The notes under the pieces: generated by a model
Database searches by the model: none
What the model saw: the letters and a program-made list of their open reading frames with translations, nothing else
Told to the model about the DNA's origin: nothing
Assembly: GCA_003524705.1 (NCBI GenBank)
Contig: DQGV01000427.1
Span: 1-13,772 of the forward strand
DNA: 13,772 bases
Source: Anaerolineae bacterium
GTDB lineage: Bacteria > Chloroflexota > Anaerolineae > Anaerolineales > Villigracilaceae
Direction: 5' to 3'
Shown: in pieces, positions 6,871-13,772 of the stretch
Layout: each line of letters begins with the position of its first letter
Numbering within the stretch: the stretch's first letter is position 1
Program-made: the position numbers and the translations under genes

Positions 6871-7293
6871 TTATTGATTAGCCACAAAACCAAAATAATA
6901 AACTGTTTCTGTGTCTAAAGTTCCAAAAAAATCTTTACTTACTCTAATTCTAGGTTGCGTTGTAAGTTCGTATCCTTCTGGTACATCCACATAAATTTCA
7001 AAATCTACATTAGGACAACCAGCTAAAGATACATGTGCATATGCTTCTCCATCATCATCTGTTTCTACAGGATAAGCAACATCAATATATTTATTCTTTA
7101 CATCATCCACATATACAGAAACACCTTGCAGTGGCTTTTCATCTGAATCCAAAACACCATTTCTATTCGTATCTACCCATGCTACTGTATAGCCTGACCA
7201 AACACAATCAGCAATTCCACATGATGAAATAAGATAGGTAATAAAAGAGAAAATGCTAAGCAAAGTAATGAATTTTTTAAGAGTTTTATTCAT
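6871..7293 (-). CDS. Small lipoprotein with SdrD B-like domain
   Basis: 140 residues from the Met at 7293. The frame extends 14 codons further up (to 7335) but would then overlap the preceding gene; MNKTLKKFITLLSIF gives a proper basic n-region and hydrophobic core. A lipobox LISSC (21-25) predicts a lipid anchor at C25. The mature part has WVDTNRNGVLDSDEKPLQGV (39-58), a Ca2+-loop-like Asp/Asn pattern typical of SdrD B-like/prealbumin-like beta-sandwich repeats, then acidic strands. It is probably exported and surface-anchored. There is no clear Shine-Dalgarno site. It lies 10 nt after the Cas4-like N-part and 6 nt before the nuclease core, so it is part of that unit. Its relation to the nuclease is unknown; it might be an insertion or a real partner. 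Confidence 0.72.
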   Translation of the reverse strand: MNKTLKKFITLLSIFSFITYLISSCGIADCVWSGYTVAWVDTNRNGVLDSDEKPLQGVSVYVDDVKNKYIDVAYPVETDDDGEAYAHVSLAGCPNVDFEIYVDVPEGYELTTQPRIRVSKDFFGTLDTETVYYFGFVANQ

Positions 7294-7303
7294 AGTAAAA
7301 AAA

Positions 7304-7540
7304 TCATAGCCAATGAAAAGCAAGATACGCCACAAGCAAAAGAGTCGCTATTAGGAGCAGAATCAAGCCAAGATTTCGAGTCAAAGAGGCGGCGAGCACT
7401 TTTCGTCCATGCTGGCGATGCAAATCCGTTCCAGCCACAAGTTCGGTCTGATTTTCAGAAGGTACACCAGTCTTCCGATACCACCACGCGCGGCGACAAT
7501 ACAGGTAATTTCCGATTTCCGAAGAGCGGATTGTGCGCAT
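7304..7540 (-). CDS. N-terminal part of a split Cas4-like nuclease with C-terminal TM helix
   Basis: 78 residues. The first 50 match the N-terminus of Cas4-type nucleases: IRSSEIGNYLYCRRAWWYR (4-22, cysteine C15 equals the first Fe-S ligand) and AGTDLHRQHGRK (36-47, H41 equals the motif-I metal-binding histidine). Residues about 57-76 form one TM helix. I chose the Met at 7540 over the upstream ATG at 7558 because TGC-TATACT lies exactly 6 nt before it, predicting a leaderless transcript. The chain stops where the Cas4 fold should continue; the rest is encoded at 6352-6864. Topology fits assembly: this chain has its nuclease part before the TM, the other has it after the TM, so both would face the cytoplasm. 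Alternative: a decayed gene split by insertion of the lipoprotein gene. Confidence 0.72.
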   Translation of the reverse strand: MRTIRSSEIGNYLYCRRAWWYRKTGVPSENQTELVAGTDLHRQHGRKVLAASLTRNLGLILLLIATLLLVAYLAFHWL

Positions 7541-7546
7541 AAGGGA

Positions 7547-7555
7547 AGTATAGCA
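7547..7555 (-). promoter_or_regulatory. Extended -10, leaderless promoter of the Cas4-like unit
   Basis: On the minus strand TGC is followed by TATACT (7552-7547), then 6 nt, then the ATG at 7540. The geometry is the same as upstream of nadK. No convincing -35 is seen. Confidence 0.62.
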
Positions 7556-7636
7556 CAAATTTTCTAATTTTTAGTTACCATGTCATTGCTAGGGTGATGG
7601 CACTTCGCCTGAAATAATCCCCTCACTTTATATTAG

Positions 7637-7683
7637 ATTGCCTATACTACGTGGCACGTGTTACTTCACATAGTATAGGCAAT
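7637..7683. repeat. 13-bp perfect inverted repeat downstream of treS
   Basis: ATTGCCTATACTA (7637-7649) pairs with TAGTATAGGCAAT (7671-7683); after one mismatch three more pairs extend the stem. It begins 9 nt after the treS stop. As an intrinsic terminator for the sugar operon it lacks a good T-run on the minus strand, so it may be a 3' stabiliser, a weak terminator or a small repeat element. The rest of 7559-7692 shows nothing else clear. Confidence 0.55.
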
Positions 7684-7692
7684 AACATACTC

Positions 7693-9294
7693 CTACTTCT
7701 TCATCTGCAACCACATATATCCATATTCTTGAATATTCAAATCTTCACTTAATACATGCATATCATTTGTAAGCAAATCAAGATAATTTTTTTGGTATTC
7801 TTTTGGTAATTTTATTGTTTGTGAAGACGAACTTAAATTATTGATAATTAACATAACATCATCTTCATATTCACGGATGTAAACGGCTACGGCTGGATTA
7901 TTTGCATCAACCCATTGCATACTACTGCTTCCGAAGGCGGCATGTTTCCTGCGTACAGCAATCATCCTTTTCATAGCATTGAATAATGAATCAGGGTCAT
8001 TGATTTGGCTGGCAACATTGACGTTTTGATAACCCAACTCCCCTTTTACAAATTCAGAGGATGTCTTTCCGCTGGTGAAGCCTGCATAGGGTGAATCATC
8101 CCATTGCATAGGAGTTCGCACGCCATTTCGGTCTGGTAAATCTAAATTTTCTCCCATCCCAATTTCATCACCGTAATACACAATCGGTGAGCCGGGTAAC
8201 GTAAATAACAAAGAGTTTGCCAATTCAATTTTGCGGCGGTCATTGTCTAATAATGGAGCAAGCCGACGACGAATGCCTAAATTACTTTTCATGCGTGGCT
8301 CTGGGGCGTATTGCTCCCACATCCACTTTCGTTCTTCAGGCGTGACCATTTCTAAGGTCAATTCATCATGGTTGCGTAAGAATGTACACCACTGACAATT
8401 TTCTGGAATCGGTGGTGTGCGATTCATAATTTCTTGCATGTCTTGATAGCGTCCCTTTTTCAAAGACATATAAATACGTGGCATGATAGGGAAGTGAAAG
8501 CCCATGTGAAATTCATCGCCATCACCGAAGTATTGGCGTACTTCTTCAGGGTATTGATTCGCTTCACATAACAAAATTCGTCCGGGGTAGTTTTTTTCAA
8601 TGAAAGCACGTAACTTTTTTAAGTAAGCATGAGTCTCTGGTAAGTTTTCACAATTTGTGCCTTCGCGTTCAAAAAGATAAGGAACAGCATCCGCGCGAAA
8701 ACCATCTATCCCTAAGTCTAGCCAGAAGCGGGCTACATTTAACATCTCCTCTTGCACTTTAGGATTGTCATAATTTAAATCTGGTTGGCTGGAGTAAAAA
8801 CGATGCCAAAAATATTGACCAGCCTTTTCATCCCATGCCCAATTGGATGTTTCAGTATCTATAAAAATAATGCGAGCATCTTTATATTTTTTGTCCGTAT
8901 CACTCCATACATAATAATCACGATAGGGTGAGTTTTTATCAGCCCGCGAGGCTTGAAACCACGGGTGTTGGTCAGAGGTATGATTCAAAACCAAATCCAT
9001 AATGACGCGAATATTGCGTGCATGTGCCTTTGAAATTATTTCTTTCAAATCATCTAACGAACCATAAGCAGAATCTACATTGTAATAATCAGCAATATCA
9101 TACCCATCGTCATTTAATGGCGAAGGATAAATTGGCATGAGCCAAATACAATCAATGCCCAATGTTTGTAAGTAATCCAATTTTTCGGCAATGCCGTGTA
9201 AATCTCCGCGACCATCCCCATTGCTATCTTTGAACGAACGCACAGAGATTTGATAAAAAACAGCGTTTTTGTACCACAAGTTTTGATTCATCAT
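7693..9294 (-). CDS. treS: Trehalose synthase (maltose alpha-D-glucosyltransferase), GH13
   Basis: 533 residues. It converts maltose to trehalose reversibly by intramolecular transglucosylation in the cytoplasm. The whole chain follows the TreS pattern: [20 protein letters not shown] (6-25), [22 protein letters not shown] (102-113), and [20 protein letters not shown] (199-218), where D202 is the catalytic nucleophile. Next come LLCEANQYP (241-249, E244 acid/base) and [13 protein letters not shown] (305-317, D310 stabiliser), and later [10 protein letters not shown] and YYGDEIGMG. TreS differs from general alpha-amylases by the [13 protein letters not shown] stretch, present here. There is no fused maltokinase domain. 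Two adjacent ATGs (9294, 9291) could start it. It starts one base after the stop of the GH63-like gene, so it is co-translated, and it is the last gene of the sugar operon. Confidence 0.95.
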   Translation of the reverse strand: MMNQNLWYKNAVFYQISVRSFKDSNGDGRGDLHGIAEKLDYLQTLGIDCIWLMPIYPSPLNDDGYDIADYYNVDSAYGSLDDLKEIISKAHARNIRVIMDLVLNHTSDQHPWFQASRADKNSPYRDYYVWSDTDKKYKDARIIFIDTETSNWAWDEKAGQYFWHRFYSSQPDLNYDNPKVQEEMLNVARFWLDLGIDGFRADAVPYLFEREGTNCENLPETHAYLKKLRAFIEKNYPGRILLCEANQYPEEVRQYFGDGDEFHMGFHFPIMPRIYMSLKKGRYQDMQEIMNRTPPIPENCQWCTFLRNHDELTLEMVTPEERKWMWEQYAPEPRMKSNLGIRRRLAPLLDNDRRKIELANSLLFTLPGSPIVYYGDEIGMGENLDLPDRNGVRTPMQWDDSPYAGFTSGKTSSEFVKGELGYQNVNVASQINDPDSLFNAMKRMIAVRRKHAAFGSSSMQWVDANNPAVAVYIREYEDDVMLIINNLSSSSQTIKLPKEYQKNYLDLLTNDMHVLSEDLNIQEYGYMWLQMKK

Positions 9295-9295
9295 C

Positions 9296-11017
9296 TTAAT
9301 TATTTCGACTCTCTTTATATTCTTGAATTGCTAATTCGATAAACACCGCCGCACTCCACCCGAAAATTGGTGCGGCAGTGGCAGGTGCTTCTCCCGTTTT
9401 GGCATTGTAGTATTCACGTATGCCCGGCTGACTTGCAATTAAATCTAATGTTTTTGTTCTCAATTCTTTTGCTAATTCAACTTCACCAATCTTTTGTAAG
9501 GCTTCGATAAAAAAATAATTGATGTTCGCCCACACTGGTCCACGCCACATTTTGTTTTCTGAATATGTGGCATCATCAAAAGCAACCGTTGGTAATCCGA
9601 AACGTCCCCAAAACTTGTTTGGGTTCGTGAGATGTGCCAACAATTTTTCATTTATTTTTTTTGGTAATTTGCTTATCCAAAGTGGATATAAATTGAAAGG
9701 CGTTAATACTGGAATTGGTTTTTCATTATGCAAAGCATGAAAGATTCCAGCTTCTTCATCCCATAAATGTTCAATGATTCTTTGTGTTAATTCATCTGCT
9801 TTATTTTTCAAAAGCGCGGCTTCATCATGTTTGCGGAGTAATTTTGAAATTTCAGCCAAGGTGTTCATTTGAAGTATTAAGTAAGTATTGATATCCGGCG
9901 ATTCGACCGGCATTCCAAAATCCCATAACGGACTATTATCTAAGCCTGAAGAATATGGATGTGTATATTGCACAATGCCATCGTTATCATCATCGTTATG
10001 TTCAAACCACCAAGCATTCTCACGTTTCAATGGTTCGTAAATTTCTTTTAGAAATTCAATGTCATTATTTGTTTCATACAGTTTCAATGCCGCCCATGCC
10101 ATAATTGGAGGTTTAGTGACGCGTGCATGAATCGGATGATGAATTTCTGAAACCACACCTTCATCAAAAATTGCATCGGGCAACATACCATCTTCAAGTT
10201 GATTTGCTACCATCGCACGAATTTGATTTTGTGCAAGTTTTACATCAACATGTCGAAAGGCAAGCGCATGAAGCGCACTATCCCATAACCATGCGCCAAC
10301 ATAAAATGCTTTGGTGGGCATCATGGTTTCATATTTCACAAAACCATTCGGGCTGACTAAATTATTCGCCATCACCCACCACGCATATGCATATTTTTCA
10401 CGACGTGATTCACAAACAGGCGGAACCATATCAAACCATTTTTGCCAGCGAGTTTGGGCTTCATGTTTTGCAATAGAAAAAGGTTTTATATTGAATGAAT
10501 CATCATTGCCAATATGCAATGTCAACGCACAATCATCTTGTGACTCAATCATTAATTCAACATTCAAACCTTGCTTTTGATTTTTCATTATCTTTCCATT
10601 GCTCACTTGATAAAATGCATCACGCTTTCCATTTAACCATTTCAACGAGCGGATTTGAAAACGCATCCCGACTACGGTTTGGCTTGGTACACCAAAGGAC
10701 AAAGTTTTCTCATCCTGAAACACGATTTGAATCTCGCCTATGTTTGTTTCAAACCTCAACATCTCTGCTGATGAAGAAGTCTTGAAATCTAAAACCTTTC
10801 CATCTTCATCAATGAACTCCAATTTTTCAATCAATGGAGGACGTTTCAAATAACTTTCAATACCTGCTTCATAATGGATTAATCGCTCTGCCAATTTGAT
10901 ATATAAAGCAGGTTTATCCGCATGGTGATACACCAGCAGGCGCGAGCCTCTGTCACTAAATGGAACTTGCTTAATATCAATTTGGTTTTCTAAGAGATGC
11001 AACACAGCCGCGTTCAA
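9296..11017 (-). CDS. GH63-like (alpha/alpha)6 glycoside hydrolase (glucosylglycerate/mannosylglycerate hydrolase type)
   Basis: 573 residues. An N-terminal beta-rich part (1-180) precedes a catalytic (alpha/alpha)6 barrel. Hallmarks of the GH63/trehalase-like clan are [17 protein letters not shown] (238-254), [10 protein letters not shown] (357-366, D360 candidate general acid), [13 protein letters not shown] (491-503) and [12 protein letters not shown] (534-545, E535 candidate base), then FGWSAAVF. Close relatives include hydrolases of mannosylglycerate and glucosylglycerate, and others acting on alpha-glucosides, so the substrate is uncertain. No signal peptide is seen, so it acts on imported substrate. 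The start codon is TTG (11017), directly after the permease stop, with AAAGG 5 nt upstream. It sits between the permease and treS, making it part of the catabolic end of the operon. Confidence 0.85.
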   Translation of the reverse strand: MNAAVLHLLENQIDIKQVPFSDRGSRLLVYHHADKPALYIKLAERLIHYEAGIESYLKRPPLIEKLEFIDEDGKVLDFKTSSSAEMLRFETNIGEIQIVFQDEKTLSFGVPSQTVVGMRFQIRSLKWLNGKRDAFYQVSNGKIMKNQKQGLNVELMIESQDDCALTLHIGNDDSFNIKPFSIAKHEAQTRWQKWFDMVPPVCESRREKYAYAWWVMANNLVSPNGFVKYETMMPTKAFYVGAWLWDSALHALAFRHVDVKLAQNQIRAMVANQLEDGMLPDAIFDEGVVSEIHHPIHARVTKPPIMAWAALKLYETNNDIEFLKEIYEPLKRENAWWFEHNDDDNDGIVQYTHPYSSGLDNSPLWDFGMPVESPDINTYLILQMNTLAEISKLLRKHDEAALLKNKADELTQRIIEHLWDEEAGIFHALHNEKPIPVLTPFNLYPLWISKLPKKINEKLLAHLTNPNKFWGRFGLPTVAFDDATYSENKMWRGPVWANINYFFIEALQKIGEVELAKELRTKTLDLIASQPGIREYYNAKTGEAPATAAPIFGWSAAVFIELAIQEYKESRNN

Positions 11018-12202
11018 TTAACCTTTGACCGCGCCAGCCAACATGCCGCGCACAAAATACCGTTGTAAAGCAAAGAACACAATCATTGGCAACAACATAG
11101 AGAGGAAAGCCGAAGCAGTTAATAACTGCCAGCCTGCACCGAGAGATGTCACCATATTGCTGATTTGATAGGTCATCACTGGAGTTGTGCCGCCGAGGAA
11201 TACCAACGCCACAAGCAAATCATTCCAAACCCATAAGAATTGGAAGATACCCAATGACGCAATTGCTGGCATAGCAAGCGGAAGTACCAATTTGTAAAAC
11301 GCTGTCCAATGGGATGCGCCATCTAAATATGCTGATTCAAATAAATCTCTTGGAAGCGAGCCGAGGAAGTTTCGCATCAAGTAAATTGCATACGGCATAC
11401 CAAATCCCGTATGGAAGAGCCATACACCGAGGAATGTTCCATTCAAACCAAGTTGAGCATACAAGCGAGAGATTGGTACTAACGTCATTTGTAATGGAAC
11501 CACTTGCAAGCCAACCAAAATGGCAAAGAGTAAAAAGCGTCCCTTAAAATCAAGCCAGGCGAAAGCGTAGCCTGCAAAAGCCGCGAAAAGAATCGGTAAT
11601 ATCGTCGCTGGAATTGTGACGAGTAAACTATTCAAAAATGCTCGCCCCATACCGCGCGGATTCAATAAATCGCTGGCATCACAAGCCAAATCTAATGAAG
11701 CAGTGCCAGCGGCACAATCTTGCTGATAAGTGCTAGTGCCTCGATAACCAACGAGTGCATCAATGTAATTGCTGAACGTGAAACGTGGTTGCACATCAAT
11801 GCCAGAAATGTTTCTGAGGTACACAGCAATATCTGCGGCGGCTTGCGCTTCTGGAATTTGAATATTTTGCATGTGCGGTTGACCATCAATTTCAGAGTTC
11901 AACGCATTTAACAATTGAAGCGAACGTGGGAATTGACTTACAAGTTCTGGGTTTGTCAGGTTTGCATTTGGAAGTGCATCTCCATTTGCACCATGACATT
12001 CCGCACAGTATTGCGTGAATTCAGCAGAACCACGTGGAGGTGACATCACCGTCCACCAGCCGGAAGTATTGATTGCCTGAGAAGGTCGAAGTGAAGTAAC
12101 CAACAAACCAAATGTCGGCAAGACCCACACCAAAATCATAAAAATAACAATGAAGTGTGTAGGAATCTGATTGAGGATTTTGTTAATACGGTCGCGTTTC
12201 AT
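11018..12202 (-). CDS. MalG-type sugar ABC permease with an inserted cytochrome c domain
   Basis: 394 residues against about 280-300 for ordinary MalG-like permeases. The N-terminal TM (17-37) ends in TSLRPSQAINTSGWWTVMSP, as usual. Then comes a foreign stretch of about 80 residues (56-137) that reads as a class I cytochrome c: GSAEFTQYCAECHGANGD (58-75, haem motif C66-x2-C69-H70), GQPHMQNI (107-114, M111 likely axial ligand) and a C-terminal helix AAADIAVYLRNI (121-132). The permease resumes at FTFSNYIDAL, with five more TM segments and the EAA loop ESAYLDGASHWTAFYKLVLP (289-308) that docks the ATPase. The insert sits in the first extracytoplasmic loop, where c-type haem is attached. A second small insertion holds C163 and C174. 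ATGA overlap with the upstream permease; AGGAGG precedes the start. Confidence 0.92.
   Translation of the reverse strand: MKRDRINKILNQIPTHFIVIFMILVWVLPTFGLLVTSLRPSQAINTSGWWTVMSPPRGSAEFTQYCAECHGANGDALPNANLTNPELVSQFPRSLQLLNALNSEIDGQPHMQNIQIPEAQAAADIAVYLRNISGIDVQPRFTFSNYIDALVGYRGTSTYQQDCAAGTASLDLACDASDLLNPRGMGRAFLNSLLVTIPATILPILFAAFAGYAFAWLDFKGRFLLFAILVGLQVVPLQMTLVPISRLYAQLGLNGTFLGVWLFHTGFGMPYAIYLMRNFLGSLPRDLFESAYLDGASHWTAFYKLVLPLAMPAIASLGIFQFLWVWNDLLVALVFLGGTTPVMTYQISNMVTSLGAGWQLLTASAFLSMLLPMIVFFALQRYFVRGMLAGAVKG
11783..12037 (-). other. Cytochrome c domain insertion within the MalG-like permease
   Basis: The minus-strand segment encoding residues about 56-140 carries CAECH and a downstream His-Met. 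Both edges contain the 6-bp word CCACGT on the coding strand (+ strand ACGTGG at 12032-12037 and 11783-11788), spaced 249 bp apart, which is 83 whole codons. A direct repeat this short can be chance. The clean in-frame edges show a domain insertion, not a frameshift or a gene end-to-end fusion. Confidence 0.75.
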
Positions 12203-13161
12203 CGCATTTCCTCCTGCGCCAGAAAACGTTTAATGTTGAAATAAATAAATGGAATAATCGCCAACACCAGCACGACTGCCACTGCCGTGCCACGACCCAC
12301 ATTGAAGTTAATATACATTTCGGTATACATGCGGTTGGCAATTACATCTGTTCCAAAATTTCCCCCAGTCATCACATACACAATATCAAATAATTTCAAA
12401 ACATTAATGACCATTGTAGTTACTACAACTGTAATAGTCGGCATAATAATTGGAACCATGATTCTCCAAAATACAGTCCATTCAGTTGCACCATCTACAC
12501 GCGCGGCTTCAAGCACTTCATCCGGCACGGCTTTCAAAGCTGCCGAAAGAATCGTCATGCAAAAACCAGTCCAAATCCATACCCCTACTACTACCAAAGC
12601 CAATGTATTAATTTGCGGAACAGATAAAAAGGCAATCGGTTGTCCACCTAATGACGTAATAATTGAATTTAGTAAACCGATTTGTACTTGTTGCGTGCCA
12701 TAGTCATATACAAATTTCCAGATGATGCCTGCGCCCACAAAAGAGACCGCCATGGGCATAAAGATGATGGCTTTCGCCAACGCTTCATACTTAATTCGGT
12801 CTGCTAACACCGCGAAAGCTAATCCTAAGCCAACAGTTCCGCTCACCATCAACACAATCCACTTGAGGGTATTTCCATAAGAGGATTGCCAAAAAGAAGT
12901 CCAAAATGTGCTAAACGATGTCGTATCAAATTCTGCTGTTAGAGCATAACGATAATTTTCAAATACACCCCAACATGGGTTTCCTTCTACACAAGTTGTT
13001 GCGGCAGAGGCTGAGCCATCCCTATTTTTTAAACTTAAAGAAATCGTATTTATCATGGGATACACGATAAAAAAAGTCATAATCAATAAGGCGGGTAACA
13101 GATATAACCATGGTGCTAAGCCACCTTGTTTCATAATTTTAGGCACAGACTGTGAAGACAT
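12199..13161 (-). CDS. MalF/UgpA-type sugar ABC permease
   Basis: 320 residues from the Met at 13161, chosen because a full AAGGAGG lies 5 nt before it; the open frame runs on to 13221 but through the hairpin that precedes the gene. It has six predicted TM segments. The first (about 18-42) is followed by an extracytoplasmic loop with two cysteines, C57 and C63. The EAA loop, EAARVDGATEWTVFWRIMVP (218-237), binds the ATPase. LFDIVYVMTGG (258-268) is typical of MalF-like subunits. It forms a heterodimeric channel with the MalG-like protein, whose start overlaps its stop by 4 bp. No cytochrome or other insertion is seen. Substrate: a mono-, di- or oligosaccharide or glycoside, not specified by the sequence. 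Confidence 0.95.
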   Translation of the reverse strand: MSSQSVPKIMKQGGLAPWLYLLPALLIMTFFIVYPMINTISLSLKNRDGSASAATTCVEGNPCWGVFENYRYALTAEFDTTSFSTFWTSFWQSSYGNTLKWIVLMVSGTVGLGLAFAVLADRIKYEALAKAIIFMPMAVSFVGAGIIWKFVYDYGTQQVQIGLLNSIITSLGGQPIAFLSVPQINTLALVVVGVWIWTGFCMTILSAALKAVPDEVLEAARVDGATEWTVFWRIMVPIIMPTITVVVTTMVINVLKLFDIVYVMTGGNFGTDVIANRMYTEMYINFNVGRGTAVAVVLVLAIIPFIYFNIKRFLAQEEMR

Positions 13162-13185
13162 TTCAGCCTCCTTGGTAATTCCAGA

Positions 13186-13221
13186 TTGAGGATGCTTCCT
13201 TAAACAAGGAAGCATCCTCAA
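13186..13221. promoter_or_regulatory. Intercistronic stem-loop between binding protein and permease genes
   Basis: A perfect 16-bp stem (13186-13201 with 13206-13221; core GAGGATGCTTCCTT) has a 4-nt loop and lies between the binding-protein stop and the first permease. It has no T-run on the minus strand. By analogy with malE-malF, such stems protect the upstream message and lower downstream expression, giving an excess of binding protein. Confidence 0.7.
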
Positions 13222-13239
13222 ATTTATAACTTAATCAAT

Positions 13240-13772
13240 TTACTTTAAGGCTTCGGCTTGCACTGCCGCCGCTTGGGCTAAAGCACTTGCAAGGTCAGAA
13301 CCATTCACAAAGTCCACAATCGCTGTCCATTCAGCACTGCCAAAACCACCAGGGATGGTATCGCCAATGTCAGGTGTGAATCCTTGTGTAGCATAGAAGG
13401 CTTCTGCTTTCTTAATTAAGGATGGGTCTGTGTAATTACCAGCCGCACCTTTGTTTGGCGAAAGGTCAAAACCAGCCGCCGCCCAATTTGCACCACCTTC
13501 TGGTGAAGAGAGGTAAGAAACAAGGGCTTGTACAGCAGGTTTATCACTGAAAGCCATCATCCAGTCTGAACCACCTTGTAAACCTTGTGCGCCCGGCACA
13601 ACGAAGAAGTCATAATCTGTACCGAAGACTAAATCGGGGAATTGTTTTTGAACTTCACCGCCAGCAAAACCAGATTGTTTAACCATCATGGCTTCAGCAG
13701 GGTCACTAAATGGTTTGTAAATTGCATCAAGGAATGGGGTAGAGAGAGTCCCTTGTGCGCCACCAACTGTAT
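13240..13772 (-). CDS. Extracellular sugar-binding protein of an ABC transporter (C-terminal part)
   Basis: The frame is open through the right edge of the window, so the first part, including the signal peptide, is missing; about 176 residues are visible. The Met at 13689 is internal. The pattern is that of family 1 solute-binding proteins: AMMVKQSGFAGGEVQ, then FVVPGAQGLQGGSDWMMAF, VQALVSYLSSPEGGANWAAA, LSPNKGAA, and a final helix rich in Ala/Gln. SPEGGANWA is the classic region where the C-terminal lobe helix closes the binding cleft. It delivers substrate to the two permeases that follow after about 80 nt containing a stem-loop. The ligand cannot be told from this fragment. Confidence 0.9.
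   Translation of the reverse strand, partial: TVGGAQGTLSTPFLDAIYKPFSDPAEAMMVKQSGFAGGEVQKQFPDLVFGTDYDFFVVPGAQGLQGGSDWMMAFSDKPAVQALVSYLSSPEGGANWAAAGFDLSPNKGAAGNYTDPSLIKKAEAFYATQGFTPDIGDTIPGGFGSAEWTAIVDFVNGSDLASALAQAAAVQAEALK

Noticed and set aside
6871..7335. Longer lipoprotein starting at 7335
   Set aside because: The added 14 residues overlap the preceding gene and spoil the signal peptide; MNKTLKK at 7293 gives a normal lipoprotein signal.
6352..7558. CRISPR-Cas locus, because of the Cas4-like protein
   Set aside because: No repeat-spacer array and no cas1, cas2 or effector gene anywhere in the window; the unit is bounded by nadK and treS.
7304..7558. Upstream ATG at 7558 as start of the small Cas4-like protein
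   Set aside because: It would lie before the predicted -10 box TATACT; the ATG at 7540 has the correct leaderless spacing and keeps the conserved part intact.
11018..12202. Frameshift or read-through between a separate cytochrome gene and a permease gene
   Set aside because: Permease sequence exists on both sides of the cytochrome in one uninterrupted frame, and TM1 before it is the normal MalG start with its own AGGAGG and ATGA overlap.
12287..12703. 138-codon plus-strand frame opposite the MalF-like permease
   Set aside because: It is the antisense of conserved permease TM segments and has no recognisable domain.

Overview
The window looks like chromosomal DNA of an AT-leaning bacterium, most plausibly a member of the Chloroflexota (Anaerolineae-like). 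This is an inference. It rests on the gene families (a B-box-type zinc-finger membrane protein inside a nadK-recN operon, an isolated trehalose synthase beside a GH63-like hydrolase, a PDZ/multi-TM NarL-type histidine kinase), on a dispersed CGTCATTGCGAG-type palindromic repeat, and on promoters that place the -10 box exactly 6 nt before the start codon, which implies leaderless transcripts. No search was run, so the taxonomy is tentative.

Layout. (1) 1-1968 (+): the 3' part of a membrane histidine kinase, ending in a bidirectional terminator shared with a convergent gene. (2) 2005-2601 (-): a methyltransferase strongly resembling the NpmA/KamB family (16S rRNA A1408 N1-methylation, aminoglycoside resistance). 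Its leader of about 170 nt has an extended -10 promoter, a possible leaderless 8-residue upstream ORF and a 13-bp hairpin that buries its ribosome binding site. (3) 2838-2909 (+): tRNA-Arg(CCU), transcribed divergently from (2). (4) 2966-3090 (+): a complete promoter-hairpin-terminator unit that reads as an unannotated small RNA of about 90 nt with a C-rich apical loop, followed by a genome-type palindromic repeat (3104-3199). (5) 6308-3205 (-): operon nadK - zinc-finger membrane protein - recN. (6) 7540-6352 (-): a compact three-gene unit: N-terminal part of a Cas4-like nuclease with a C-terminal TM, a small lipoprotein, and the nuclease core with an N-terminal TM and three cysteines. (7) 13772-7693 (-): a carbohydrate operon: solute-binding protein (partial), MalF-like permease, MalG-like permease, GH63-like hydrolase, trehalose synthase. 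No ATPase gene is present.

Two gene architectures stand out. The MalG-like permease (11018-12202) carries an in-frame c-type cytochrome domain (CAECH, with a downstream Met) in its first extracytoplasmic loop, which is the correct side of the membrane for haem c attachment. The Cas4-like nuclease appears to be made as two membrane-anchored polypeptides: one supplies the first cluster cysteine and the motif-I histidine, the other supplies the D/ExK core and the remaining three cysteines.

How the parts work together: the transport operon would import a glucosylated sugar or compatible solute, hydrolyse it (GH63) and interconvert maltose and trehalose (TreS). nadK and recN form a housekeeping NADP-supply and DNA-repair operon. 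The kinase's response regulator and the transporter ATPase lie outside the window or elsewhere in the genome.
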